A stretch of DNA of 64,000 nucleotides from NCBI GenBank assembly GCA_048499805.1, contig JASNZF010000006.1, forward strand, positions 124,001 through 188,000. The letters are read 5' to 3'. Under the pieces are notes generated by a model. It was not told the origin of the DNA, did not search any database, and worked only from the letters and a program-made list of their open reading frames with translations. Shown piece after piece: positions 8,729-16,195 of this stretch (within the stretch, counting starts at the first letter, position 1; every line of letters starts with the position of its first letter). The position numbers and the translations under genes are program-made. The DNA comes from JAWXBA01 sp048499805. Lineage in GTDB: Bacteria > Gemmatimonadota > Gemmatimonadetes > Gemmatimonadales > GWC2-71-9.

Positions 8729-9601
8729 CTGCTCGGGATCATCGGTGGAAGCGGCCTGTACCATCTCGAGGGACTTGACCACCAGCGCTGGGAGGAGGTG
8801 GCGAGTCCCTTCGGGGTACCGTCCTCCGCCCTGCTGCTCGGCGAACTGGGCGGGTCCCCGATCGCCTTCCTGCCCAGGCACGGTGCGGGACATCGCGTGG
8901 CACCCAGCGGCATCAACTACCGCGCCAACATCGACTGCCTCAAGCGGGTCGGCGTCACGCACCTGCTCTCGGTCAATGCCGTCGGCTCCCTCCGCGAGGA
9001 CCTGCCACCCGGCACCCTGGTCCTCGTGGATCAGTTCGTGGATCGCACCACCCGGCGCACCGCCAGCTTCTTCGACGGAGGGGTGGTCGCCCACGTGTCG
9101 CTGGCGCACCCGGTCTGCCCGACCTTCGGCGACACCATCGCGGGTGCCGCCCGGGATCTCGGCCTCGCGATCTCACGCGGGGCGTGTTGCGTCGTCATCG
9201 AGGGCCCCCAGTTCTCGACAGTTGCGGAATCCCGCCTCTACCAGGGTTGGGGGTGCGACCTGGTCGGGATGACGGCCCTGCCGGAGGCGCGCCTGGCTCG
9301 CGAGGCGGAACTGTGTTACGCGATGCTCGCCCTGGTGACCGATTACGACTGCTGGCATCCGGACCATGACGCCGTCAACGTGGCGGACGTGATGTCGACC
9401 ATGGCTCAGAACGCCGATCGGGCCAGGGCCATCATCCGAGCGCTGCCGGCCAGGACCGCAACGGATGCCGCCTGTCCCTCCGGTTGCCAGACCGCGCTCG
9501 ACCACGCCATCGTCACGCCGCCCGAGGCGCGCGATCCTTCTGCCGTCAGCCGTCTCGAGGCGATAGCGGGGCGGGTCCTGGGGCGGAGCGGTTCGTCATG
9601 A
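8729..9601 (+). CDS. mtnP: S-methyl-5'-thioadenosine phosphorylase
   Basis: Phosphorolyses methylthioadenosine (MTA) to adenine and 5-methylthioribose-1-phosphate. About 290 residues with the family order: GIIGGSGLY near the N-terminus, RHGAGHRVAPSGINYRANI, SVNAVGSLRE, VVIEGPQFST, GMTALPEARLAREAELCYA and the DYDCWH motif. The start is uncertain. In-frame CTG at 8729 places GIIGGSG four residues in, as in homologues, and lies two bases after the previous stop. An ATG at 8648 would add 27 residues inside the preceding gene. The stop overlaps the apt start (ATGA). Homologues also accept 5'-deoxyadenosine. Confidence 0.93.
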   Translation: MLGIIGGSGLYHLEGLDHQRWEEVASPFGVPSSALLLGELGGSPIAFLPRHGAGHRVAPSGINYRANIDCLKRVGVTHLLSVNAVGSLREDLPPGTLVLVDQFVDRTTRRTASFFDGGVVAHVSLAHPVCPTFGDTIAGAARDLGLAISRGACCVVIEGPQFSTVAESRLYQGWGCDLVGMTALPEARLAREAELCYAMLALVTDYDCWHPDHDAVNVADVMSTMAQNADRARAIIRALPARTATDAACPSGCQTALDHAIVTPPEARDPSAVSRLEAIAGRVLGRSGSS

Positions 9602-10131
9602 CCAGTCACCTCGCGGCGCTGGTGCGCACGATTCCGGATTATCCCGGGCCGGGAATCCTGTTCCGGGATGTCACCACCCTGCTGCGCGATCCCAAGGGAT
9701 TCCGTGAGGTGGTGGACCTGCTTGCTGGGCGATACCGGAGCCACGGGATCACGCACGTGGCCGGGATCGAGGCCCGGGGGTTCATCCTCGGCGGTGCGGT
9801 GGCGCATGCAATCGGGGCCGGCTTCGTGCCGATACGGAAGGGCGGGAAGCTGCCTTCGGTGGTCCTGGCCCAGGACTATGCCCTCGAGTATGGCACGGAC
9901 CGGGTGGAGATGCACGTCGATGCGGTCGGGGAAGGGGATCGGGTGCTGGTGGTGGACGACCTGATCGCTACCGGCGGCACGGCGCTGGCCGCAATCGCGC
10001 TGGTGCGGTTGGCCGGCGCCACGGTGACCGAGGCGTGCTTCATCATCGACCTTCCCGATCTCGGGGGCGCTGACAGGGTGCGCGCCGCCGCCGTCGACGC
10101 GTTCGCGCTGCTCGCCTTCCCAGGGCACTGA
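9598..10131 (+). CDS. apt: Adenine phosphoribosyltransferase
   Basis: Converts adenine and PRPP to AMP. 177 residues, the usual size. The PRPP-binding signature VLVVDDLIATGGTALA is intact. Upstream lie the flexible-loop segment (PIRKGGKLPS) and the N-terminal IPDYPGPGILFRDVTTLL typical of APRT. Translationally coupled to mtnP through a four-base overlap, so the adenine released by MtnP is salvaged at once. mtnA follows after five bases. Confidence 0.97.
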   Translation: MTSHLAALVRTIPDYPGPGILFRDVTTLLRDPKGFREVVDLLAGRYRSHGITHVAGIEARGFILGGAVAHAIGAGFVPIRKGGKLPSVVLAQDYALEYGTDRVEMHVDAVGEGDRVLVVDDLIATGGTALAAIALVRLAGATVTEACFIIDLPDLGGADRVRAAAVDAFALLAFPGH

Positions 10132-10136
10132 CACCG

Positions 10137-11207
10137 ATGCGGCCGCTGGAAGTGATCACCGGGGGGACCGCGGTCCGGATCCTCGACCAGACCGAACTGC
10201 CCCACGCCGAGGTCTGGCGCGACCTCTCCACCCTCGACAGCGTCGCCGAGGCGATCACAGCCATGCGGGTCCGTGGGGCTCCCCTGATCGGCATCACGGC
10301 GGCCTGGGGAATGGCCATCGCGACGGCTGCCGACCCCTCGGACCTGGCGATCACGGACGCAGCTCAACGGCTCATCGCCACCCGGCCGACGGCGGTCAAC
10401 CTGCGCTGGGCGGTGGACCGCGTGGCGGCGGCGGTGATGACGGTCCCCCCTGAGCAGCGCGCCGGACTGGCGCGCCAGGAGGCCGAGGCGATCTCCGAGG
10501 AGGACGTCGCGACGTGCCGTGCCATCGGCGACCACGGCCTCGCACTCCTGCGCGACCTGTTTCGCCGCGGGGGCGGGGAGCGCCCGCTCCAGCTCCTGAC
10601 CCACTGCAACGCCGGCTGGCTGGCGGCGCTCGAGTACGGAACCGCCCTGGCGCCGATCTATCGGGCCGCCGAATCGGGCCTGCCGGTGCATGTCTGGGTG
10701 GACGAGACCCGGCCCCGCAGCCAGGGCTGGCTCACGGCATGGGAGCTGTCCCGCAGCGGGATTCCCCACACGGTGGTCACCGACAACGCCTCGGGTCACC
10801 TGCTCCAGCGTGGCGAGATCGATGCAGTCATCGTGGGCACCGACCGCACCGCCGCCAATGGCGACGTCTGCAACAAGGTGGGGACTTGGCTCAAGGCGCT
10901 GGCCGCCGACGAGGCGGGGGTCCCGTTCTACGTGGCGGTGCCGGGATCGAGCATCGACTGGAACGCGCCGGACGGCCGTGCCATTCCCATCGAGGAGCGT
11001 CCCGAGGGGGAAGTGCTGGAGGTCTCGGGGATCGGGTCCGGGGGCGAACGGGCCACGGTCCGGGTCGCCCCCCCGGGCACGGCGGTGCGCAACATCGCCT
11101 TCGATGTGACCCCGGCGCGCTACGTCACCCGGCTGATCACCGAGCGCGGAAGCTGCCCGGCTTCGTCGGCGGGCCTGTTGGGGCTCTACCCGGAACGTGC
11201 GCCGTGA
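10137..11207 (+). CDS. mtnA: 5-methylthioribose-1-phosphate isomerase
   Basis: Isomerises methylthioribose-1-phosphate (or 5-deoxyribose-1-phosphate) to the ribulose-1-phosphate form. 356 residues, normal for the family. The sugar-phosphate site RVRGAPLIG, catalytic Cys in LTHCNAGWLA and catalytic Asp in VGTDRTAANGDVCNKVGT are present, which separates it from the eIF2B-like regulators. Third gene of the salvage operon; the stop overlaps the next start (GTGA). Confidence 0.95.
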   Translation: MRPLEVITGGTAVRILDQTELPHAEVWRDLSTLDSVAEAITAMRVRGAPLIGITAAWGMAIATAADPSDLAITDAAQRLIATRPTAVNLRWAVDRVAAAVMTVPPEQRAGLARQEAEAISEEDVATCRAIGDHGLALLRDLFRRGGGERPLQLLTHCNAGWLAALEYGTALAPIYRAAESGLPVHVWVDETRPRSQGWLTAWELSRSGIPHTVVTDNASGHLLQRGEIDAVIVGTDRTAANGDVCNKVGTWLKALAADEAGVPFYVAVPGSSIDWNAPDGRAIPIEERPEGEVLEVSGIGSGGERATVRVAPPGTAVRNIAFDVTPARYVTRLITERGSCPASSAGLLGLYPERAP

Positions 11208-11839
11208 CGGCCGCGAGCGGCGCTGCAGAGTTGATCGCGGCGGCCCACCAGTCCGTCTCGGCGGGCCTCAACCACGGGACAACCGGCAACCTCAGCCTCC
11301 GCCTTGGCGATGGTCTCCTCATCACCCCGACCGGCGCGGCATGCGATCGGCTCACCGCAGCCGACCTGGTGCGGCTGGATGCCGACGGGACGCCGGTCGG
11401 GGGCCGCGGGGTTCCGTCGAGCGAGTGGCGCCTGCATCGCGACATCTACCTCGCCCGGCTCGAGGTCGGGGCCATCGTCCACGCGCATCCGGTCTTTGCG
11501 ACGACGCTGTCGTGCGAACGCCTCGACCTGCCTGCGGTGCACTACATGATCGCCGCGGCGGGTGGAGCGACGGTTCGGTGTGCCCCCTACGCCACCTTCG
11601 GGACCGAGGCGCTCTCCGCGGGGGCCGTGGAGGCGCTGGAGGGACGCCGGGCGTGCCTGCTGGCCAACCACGGACTCGTCGCGGTGGGCCGTGATCCCTT
11701 GGATGCCCTCCGGGTGGCGATCGAGGTCGAGAGCGTGGCCGAGTTGTATTGGCGGGCTCGCCAAGGTGGGCGCCCGGTCATCCTGGGCGATACGGAGATG
11801 GCCGAGGTCCTCGAGCGGTTCATGGACTATCAGGCGTAA
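11204..11839 (+). CDS. Class II aldolase/adducin-family protein, probable 5-deoxyribulose/methylthioribulose-1-phosphate aldolase or dehydratase
   Basis: 211 residues with the zinc histidines HAHP (in VGAIVHAHPVF) and a C-terminal histidine in ANHGL, plus the SSEWRLH segment. The family contains both MtnB (methylthioribulose-1-phosphate dehydratase) and aldolases that cleave methylthio- or deoxy-ribulose-1-phosphate to dihydroxyacetone phosphate and an aldehyde. Because mtnC, mtnD and mtnE do not follow, an aldolase acting in the DHAP shunt is the more likely reading. This is inference; substrate choice cannot be read from motifs. GTG start coupled to mtnA. Confidence 0.8.
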   Translation: MTAASGAAELIAAAHQSVSAGLNHGTTGNLSLRLGDGLLITPTGAACDRLTAADLVRLDADGTPVGGRGVPSSEWRLHRDIYLARLEVGAIVHAHPVFATTLSCERLDLPAVHYMIAAAGGATVRCAPYATFGTEALSAGAVEALEGRRACLLANHGLVAVGRDPLDALRVAIEVESVAELYWRARQGGRPVILGDTEMAEVLERFMDYQA

Positions 11840-11880
11840 GGGCGATCTGTTGCCTCCAACCCCCCAGTCCCTCGGACGCT

Positions 11881-11926
11881 CCGACCCCCTGACCCGTCGA
11901 CCCGCCGACCCGCTGACCCGCTGATC
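11881..11926 (+). repeat. Octamer tandem tract (units of CGACCCGC / TGACCCGC)
   Basis: Imperfect eight-base units run for 46 bases in the gap after the aldolase gene. A 20-base block at 11902-11921 and a 16-base block at 11881-11896 both recur, inverted, in the coding sequence of dnaX at 31111-31149. Confidence 0.75.
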
Positions 11927-12013
11927 ACCTGCCCCTTCCGTGCCGGGCCTCCCCGGCCCATTATTCCCAGTCCTGACGGACCGCGACCCGGTCCGCCTCT
12001 CCTGCACTCCACG

Positions 12014-12286
12014 ATGGGATCGCCGATGTCCACCGAAGAGCTCAAGCCGATTTCGACCGCCCGGGTTGCCCAGGAGCTGACCAAGCTGTCCGAGGGCCGC
12101 GCCAAGGGTGAGATCACCGCCAACGAGTACGAGCATCGCTTTGCGCGGATGATCGGTGAGCTGCGCGACCGCCGGATCGACGGCAACCGCGCCGAGATCC
12201 TCGCCGCCCTCAAGCCGCTCAAGGACGACGGCACCGTCAACCTCACCGACTGGGATCGCCTGGTCCGGAGTCTCGGGCTGGTCTGA
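12014..12286 (+). CDS. Small conserved-looking helical protein of unknown function
   Basis: 90 residues, charged and helical, no cysteines, no signal peptide. TAnn-like sequence lies upstream but no clear promoter. An in-frame ATG at 12026 is an alternative start. Composition (ARVAQELTKLSEG, NEYEHRFARMIGELRDRR, RAEILAALKPLKDDG) and third-position GC suggest a real gene. Ends in ...LVRSLGLV. I do not recognise a family. It stands alone between the salvage operon and ispG. Confidence 0.6.
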   Translation: MGSPMSTEELKPISTARVAQELTKLSEGRAKGEITANEYEHRFARMIGELRDRRIDGNRAEILAALKPLKDDGTVNLTDWDRLVRSLGLV

Positions 12287-12294
12287 GACGGCCG

Positions 12295-12451
12295 GGACTG
12301 GGGAACAGGGATTGGGGAACGGGGGGTCTGCTGAAAGGCGGGTCCCCCGTTGTGCTGATGGGGGACTGTGGCTGTTGCCGTGATCTCCGCCCCGCACCCG
12401 ATCGCGGTGCTGGCCCCCCAGCCCCCATTCCCCATTCCCCATTCCCCGTCC
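12295..12451. repeat. Inverted heptamer element B
   Basis: Left arm about 12295-12326 made of GGGGAAC/GGGATTG-type units; right arm about 12420-12450 made of CCCCATT units. The arms are roughly complementary, with about 95 bases of unrelated core between them. Occupies the gap between the small protein gene and ispG. Confidence 0.6.
12318..12351 (+). terminator. Hairpin after the small protein gene
   Basis: Perfect eight-base arms AACGGGGG (12318-12325) and CCCCCGTT (12344-12351), loop of 18 bases, starting about 30 bases after the stop codon. No T-run follows. Confidence 0.45.
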
Positions 12452-12459
12452 GCCGCCCC

Positions 12460-12465
12460 TATCTT
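12460..12465 (+). promoter_or_regulatory. -10 element (TATCTT) giving a predicted leaderless ispG mRNA
   Basis: TATCTT is followed by exactly six bases (TCCCGG) and then the ATG, so transcription should start at the A of the start codon. There is no Shine-Dalgarno sequence and no -35 match. Confidence 0.6.
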
Positions 12466-12471
12466 TCCCGG

Positions 12472-13707
12472 ATGCCTACGCACTCGCGCCGCACCACCCC
12501 GACGGTCTGGGTCGGTGGTGTCCCCGTTGGCTCGTGCCATCCGGTCGTCGTCCAGTCGATGACCAACACCGACACCGCCGACATCGACGCGACCGTCACC
12601 CAGGTGCGGCAATTGGCCCTGGCCGGCAGCGAGCTGGTCCGGGTCACCGTCAACAACGACGCCTCGGCGCGCGCCGTGCCCGCCATCCAGGAGACGCTCG
12701 ATCGCCTCGGCATCCCGGTGCCCATCGTGGGCGACTTCCACTATAACGGGCACCTGCTGCTGAGCCGCTACCCGGAGTGTGCCGCCGCCCTCGCCAAGTA
12801 TCGCATCAACCCGGGCAATGTCGGCGGCAAGCGCCACGACGAGAACTTCCGCGCCATCATCGAGATCGCGCTCCGTCACGAGAAGCCGGTGCGGATCGGG
12901 GTGAACTGGGGGTCGCTGGACCAGCAGCTCCTGACCGAGATGATGGACGCCAACGCCGCGTCGGCCACCCCGCTCGATGCCCGCGACGTCACCATGCAGG
13001 CGATGGTGGCCAGCGCGCTCCAGTCGGCGGCGCTGGCGGAGTCCGCCGGCATGCCCCACGACCGCATCCTGCTCAGCGCCAAGGTCAGCGGGGTCCAGGA
13101 CCTGGTCGATGTCTACCGGCTCCTGGCGGCCCGCTGCGACTATCCCCTGCATCTCGGCCTGACCGAGGCGGGGCTGGGCATGAAGGGGATCGTGGCGAGC
13201 GCGGCCGGGCTGTCGATCCTCCTCCAGGAGGGGATCGGCGACACCATCCGGGTCTCCCTGACCCCGGAGCCGGGCGGGGACCGGGCCGAGGAGGTGCGGG
13301 TGGCCCAGCAGGTCCTCCAGAGCCTGGGGATCCGGAGCTTCACCCCGCAGGTCACCAGCTGCCCCGGCTGTGGCCGGACCACCAGCACCTTCTTCCAGTC
13401 GATGGCGCAGGAGATCCAGGACTACCTCCGCGGCCAGATGCCGGTCTGGCGGCACCGCCATCCGGGGGTCGAGGAACTCAAGGTGGCCGTCATGGGTTGT
13501 GTGGTGAACGGCCCCGGCGAGTCGAAGCACGCCAACATCGGGATCTCACTTCCCGGAACCGCCGAGGAGCCGAAGGCGCCGGTGTACGTGGACGGCCGGC
13601 TCCACGTGACCCTCAAGGGAGATCGCATCGTGGCGGAGTTCCTGGAAATCCTCGATGGCTATGTGGCCGCCCGGTATGGTCAGGGCGAGCCGGCGGTGTC
13701 GGGCTGA
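12472..13707 (+). CDS. ispG: 4-hydroxy-3-methylbut-2-en-1-yl diphosphate synthase
   Basis: Penultimate step of the MEP isoprenoid pathway; a 4Fe-4S enzyme that reduces and opens MEcPP. 411 residues. Seen: PVGSCHPVVVQSMTNTDT at the N-terminus, RINPGNVGG, ISCPSC-type cluster ligands SCPGCGRTT in the C-terminal half, and MGCVVNGPGES with the third Cys and catalytic Glu. The start was chosen because it follows the promoter hexamer by six bases and yields the normal N-terminus. A frame upstream to 12352 is open but low-complexity. The stop overlaps the ccdA start by one base (TGATG). Confidence 0.97.
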   Translation: MPTHSRRTTPTVWVGGVPVGSCHPVVVQSMTNTDTADIDATVTQVRQLALAGSELVRVTVNNDASARAVPAIQETLDRLGIPVPIVGDFHYNGHLLLSRYPECAAALAKYRINPGNVGGKRHDENFRAIIEIALRHEKPVRIGVNWGSLDQQLLTEMMDANAASATPLDARDVTMQAMVASALQSAALAESAGMPHDRILLSAKVSGVQDLVDVYRLLAARCDYPLHLGLTEAGLGMKGIVASAAGLSILLQEGIGDTIRVSLTPEPGGDRAEEVRVAQQVLQSLGIRSFTPQVTSCPGCGRTTSTFFQSMAQEIQDYLRGQMPVWRHRHPGVEELKVAVMGCVVNGPGESKHANIGISLPGTAEEPKAPVYVDGRLHVTLKGDRIVAEFLEILDGYVAARYGQGEPAVSG

Positions 13708-14396
13708 TGGATGCGGAGATCCTGCAGCAGCCGCTCCTGGCCCTTCCGCTCCTCTTCGGCGCCGGGTTGCTCACCAGCCTGACCCCCTGCATCTACCCGA
13801 TGATCCCGATCACCGCCGGGATCCTCGGGGGCGCCGGGGCGGTGGGCCGGAGCCGCAGCCGCACCCTGCTCATGACGGTGGCGTATGTCACCGGACTGGC
13901 CCTGGTCTATGCCACGCTCGGCCTCATTGCCGGGCTGACCGGGACCCTGTTCGGGGGGATCAGTTCCAACCCGTGGGCGTACTTCGCCATGGGCAACCTC
14001 CTGCTCCTCTTCGGCCTGGCCATGCTGGACGTGATCCCCGTCGCAGCGCCGGAGCGGCTGCTGGCCTGGTCCTCGCGCTGGGGAGGGCAGTCGCTCGGCG
14101 CGGTCTTCCTGATGGGGGCCACCTCCGGCCTCGTGGCGGCGCCCTGTGGCGCGCCCGCCTTCGCCACGGTGCTCACCTTCGTCAGCCAGACTCGCTCCGC
14201 TGTGCTGGGTTTCAGCTACCTCTTCGTCTTCAGTCTGGGCATGACCGTCCTGCTGGTCGCCGTGGGGCTCTCGTCCGGCCTGCTCTCGGCACTGCCGAGG
14301 GCGGGACGCTGGACGGTTTGGGTCAAGCGCGGTGCTGCCGTGATCATGCTTGCCATGGCGGAGTACTATTTCGTGCAGATGGGGAGGGTGTCATGA
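13707..14396 (+). CDS. ccdA: CcdA/DsbD-type cytochrome c biogenesis transmembrane protein
   Basis: Carries reducing equivalents from cytoplasmic thioredoxin across the inner membrane. 229 residues, six predicted membrane spans. The two redox cysteines are in the family positions: TSLTPCIYPMIPI in the first span and VAAPCGAPAF in the fourth. Coupled to ispG by a one-base overlap and to the thioredoxin-like gene by ATGA. The three genes ccdA, TlpA-like and peroxiredoxin-like form an electron relay to the periplasm (inference from order and domains). Confidence 0.92.
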   Translation: MDAEILQQPLLALPLLFGAGLLTSLTPCIYPMIPITAGILGGAGAVGRSRSRTLLMTVAYVTGLALVYATLGLIAGLTGTLFGGISSNPWAYFAMGNLLLLFGLAMLDVIPVAAPERLLAWSSRWGGQSLGAVFLMGATSGLVAAPCGAPAFATVLTFVSQTRSAVLGFSYLFVFSLGMTVLLVAVGLSSGLLSALPRAGRWTVWVKRGAAVIMLAMAEYYFVQMGRVS

Positions 14397-14983
14397 CAGC
14401 AGGGCAGCGGGGCTGTGGGGCAGGGGGGCAGGGGGATTGCCTCCCGGTAGCGGGCAGGGGTTCGCGGCGAGGATGGGGGAAGGAGGTCAGGGCTCGGGCC
14501 CTCCTGGTCCTGCTGCCCATCTGCCTCGCTGCCCCGCTGCCCCCCCTGTATGCCCAGGGAGGACTGGCAATCGGGACTGTCGTGGCTCCCGTGGTGGTGA
14601 ATGACGTGGACGACCAACCGTTTGACTTCGCGACCGTGCTCGGCAAGAAGCCCGTCGTGGTGCAGTTCTGGGCCACCTGGTGCACCATCTGCGAGGCGCT
14701 GATGCCCAGCATGCGGGCCGCCAAGGCCCGGTACGGAGACCGGGTCGAGTTCATCGGGGTCAACGTGACCGTGAACCAGACCCCCGCCCGGGTCCGGCGC
14801 TATCTCGAGGAGCACGATCCCCCGTTCCGGAACCTCTATGACCGGCGCGGGGCGGCCGTACGGGCCTTCGAGGCCCCGGCCACGGGGTTCATCGCCATCG
14901 TGGGGGCCGACGGGAAGATCGCCTACACCGGCAGTGGCGAGCGCCAGGACATCGTGGCAGCGCTCGGCCGGGTGGTGCGATGA
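14393..14983 (+). CDS. Exported TlpA/ResA-like thioredoxin-fold protein
   Basis: 196 residues. Active site WATWCTICEAL with CxxC, preceded by a VVQFWATW strand, in a TlpA/AhpC-type fold, so a periplasmic thiol-disulfide oxidoreductase and likely acceptor of electrons from CcdA. The signal peptide core is LLVLLPICLAAPLPPLYAQ. An odd N-terminal tail of about 35 residues (MTAGQRGCGAGGQG...) is encoded by a G-rich repeat tract, and the hydrophobic core by the matching C-rich tract. The real start could be internal, but the ATG overlaps the ccdA stop and no better start is seen. Confidence 0.85.
   Translation: MTAGQRGCGAGGQGDCLPVAGRGSRRGWGKEVRARALLVLLPICLAAPLPPLYAQGGLAIGTVVAPVVVNDVDDQPFDFATVLGKKPVVVQFWATWCTICEALMPSMRAAKARYGDRVEFIGVNVTVNQTPARVRRYLEEHDPPFRNLYDRRGAAVRAFEAPATGFIAIVGADGKIAYTGSGERQDIVAALGRVVR
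14400..14547. repeat. G-rich/C-rich inverted element C inside a signal-peptide coding region
   Basis: Left arm 14400-14437 (GGGCAGCGGGG, GGGGCAGGGGG units), right arm 14512-14547 (CTGCCCATCTGCC, CTGCCCC units). The arms are complementary in composition and unit length, separated by about 75 bases. Same layout as element D in the next gene. Confidence 0.55.
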
Positions 14984-15612
14984 GGGGGGGCAGGGGGGCA
15001 GGGGGGCGGTGGGGCCGCGGGGCCGGATCCCGAGGGCCGCGGCGGTTCTACCTCGCCATCTCGCTGCTCCTGGCAATCTGCCCCGCTGCCCCCCTGCCCC
15101 CCCTTCATGCCCAGATCCGTGGGGTCCTGGTAGACGCGCCAGCGGTCGGTCAGCGCGCCCCGTCCCTGATACTCCCCTTCGTCACCGGCGCCGGGGTCGG
15201 CACGGAGCCGTACGAACTCCAGCGGGAGCTCGGCCGGACCGTGGTGATCGGGTTCTGCGTCCAGCTGGCCGACCCCGGGTGTACGGGCTTTCTTCGGGAG
15301 GTTCAGGGTGCGGACAGCTCGTTCGGAGCCGGGGTCTCGGTGGTGGCCGTGACGGGTGACCCGCTCGGGGTGGCGGCTGCCCACCTTGCCGCTCACCCCT
15401 CCCAGGGCCGGGTTGTGGCGGACGAACGCGGGGTGACCGGGCGCCGTTGGGGGGTTCCCGGAGGCCGGTCGGACCGGATCGGGGTGTTTGTGGTGGCCTG
15501 GAACGGGCTGGTGGCCTATCGCGATCTGCAATTCTCCCCCGACGATCTGCACGCCCGGCAGCGCCTGCAGGCGGCGGTGTCGGCTGCGCGCCAGCCTCCA
15601 ACAGCCCCTTGA
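14980..15612 (+). CDS. Exported peroxiredoxin-like (AhpC/TSA-type) thioredoxin-fold protein
   Basis: 210 residues. The strand VVIGFCVQLADPGCTGFLRE has the Cys-Thr pair in the peroxiredoxin position (PGCT in BCP-type enzymes). Later segments (VVAVTGDPLGVAAAHLAAHP, RRWGVPGGRSDRIGVFVVAWNG) follow AhpC/TSA topology. The signal peptide core LLLAICPAAPLPPLHAQ is nearly the same as that of the preceding TlpA-like protein and is likewise bracketed by G-rich and C-rich tracts. ATGA overlap with the upstream gene. Likely a periplasmic peroxidase or reductase fed by CcdA and the TlpA-like protein. Family assignment is moderate because the flanking motif is divergent. Confidence 0.72.
   Translation: MRGGRGAGGRWGRGAGSRGPRRFYLAISLLLAICPAAPLPPLHAQIRGVLVDAPAVGQRAPSLILPFVTGAGVGTEPYELQRELGRTVVIGFCVQLADPGCTGFLREVQGADSSFGAGVSVVAVTGDPLGVAAAHLAAHPSQGRVVADERGVTGRRWGVPGGRSDRIGVFVVAWNGLVAYRDLQFSPDDLHARQRLQAAVSAARQPPTAP
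14983..15103. repeat. G-rich/C-rich inverted element D inside a signal-peptide coding region
   Basis: Left arm 14983-15016 with GGGGGGCA octamers; right arm 15077-15103 with CTGCCCC/CCCTGCC units. Mirrors element C about 580 bases upstream. Confidence 0.55.
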
Positions 15613-15701
15613 TCTGGTTTTGGGACACCAAGTTGTGGTGATGGGGGTCACAAATAGGGGTCCCTCGAACTCGCTAAGTCCTTGTCTGGCAATATGCTGT
15701 A

Positions 15702-15730
15702 TTGACAGACTTCGAGCAGTCTCGTAGATT
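15702..15730 (+). promoter_or_regulatory. Sigma-70-type promoter P1 (TTGACA-17-TAGATT)
   Basis: Perfect -35 TTGACA at 15702-15707, spacer of 17 bases, -10 TAGATT at 15725-15730. Predicted start near 15737. Confidence 0.65.
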
Positions 15731-15892
15731 GGGCGGCACGAGGATTGCCTTGTCCTGGCTATGCCGGGCGGTCCCCGGTGTCTGGGCGTCTGGTTGCAGG
15801 GTCCGTGGAGTTCCCGGATGTGGTGGTTTGGTGATGGGGGTCACGGACAGATCCGGCTCGGCAAGCTATGATGCTGTGTAGGGTTGCGTCTA

Positions 15893-15921
15893 TTGACCCT
15901 GCCGAGCCAGAAGGTTAGCTT
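15893..15921 (+). promoter_or_regulatory. Sigma-70-type promoter P2 (TTGACC-17-TAGCTT)
   Basis: TTGACC at 15893-15898, spacer of 17 bases, TAGCTT at 15916-15921. It sits about 191 bases after P1 and at almost the same distance from its own copy of the 16-base repeat. Confidence 0.6.
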
Positions 15922-16195
15922 TGGGCGCTGTAGATGACATCTGTTTACCGGGTTTTCTGCGCATGACAGACGGGATCCCATCGGGAGTGTGACCGTGTTC
16001 CGGTCCATTCTGGATGCTCATCCCGCCCGTATGCGCCGGTCGGCCGGACGGTTGCCCGACTCGACCAGCTGGTTCAGTGGCACCCGTTCCGTGCAGCAGG
16101 CATCAAGGAAGCAACGCGAAGTAGTGGCACAACAACGCAGTGCAGTGATTGGCGCTCTGGTCCTGGTAGTACCTCATCGTTCATAGGGGGAGTGA

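Larger units (their letters stand above)
15613..16195 (+). promoter_or_regulatory. Long upstream region of the large Ig-like lipoprotein
   Basis: 583 bases without a convincing gene and with lower GC than its neighbours. It contains an exact 16-base direct repeat (15636-15651 and 15829-15844, TGGTGATGGGGGTCAC). Each copy is followed by a TTGACN-17-TAGNTT promoter. The last ~270 bases look like an untranslated leader ending in AGGGGGAG directly before the ATG. A 65-codon GTG frame at 15989-16186 is open but shows no recognisable features. Confidence 0.6.

Noticed and set aside
15989..16186. 65-codon GTG frame before the Ig-like lipoprotein
   Set aside because: No ribosome site, no recognisable features, lower coding character than neighbours; more likely leader RNA.
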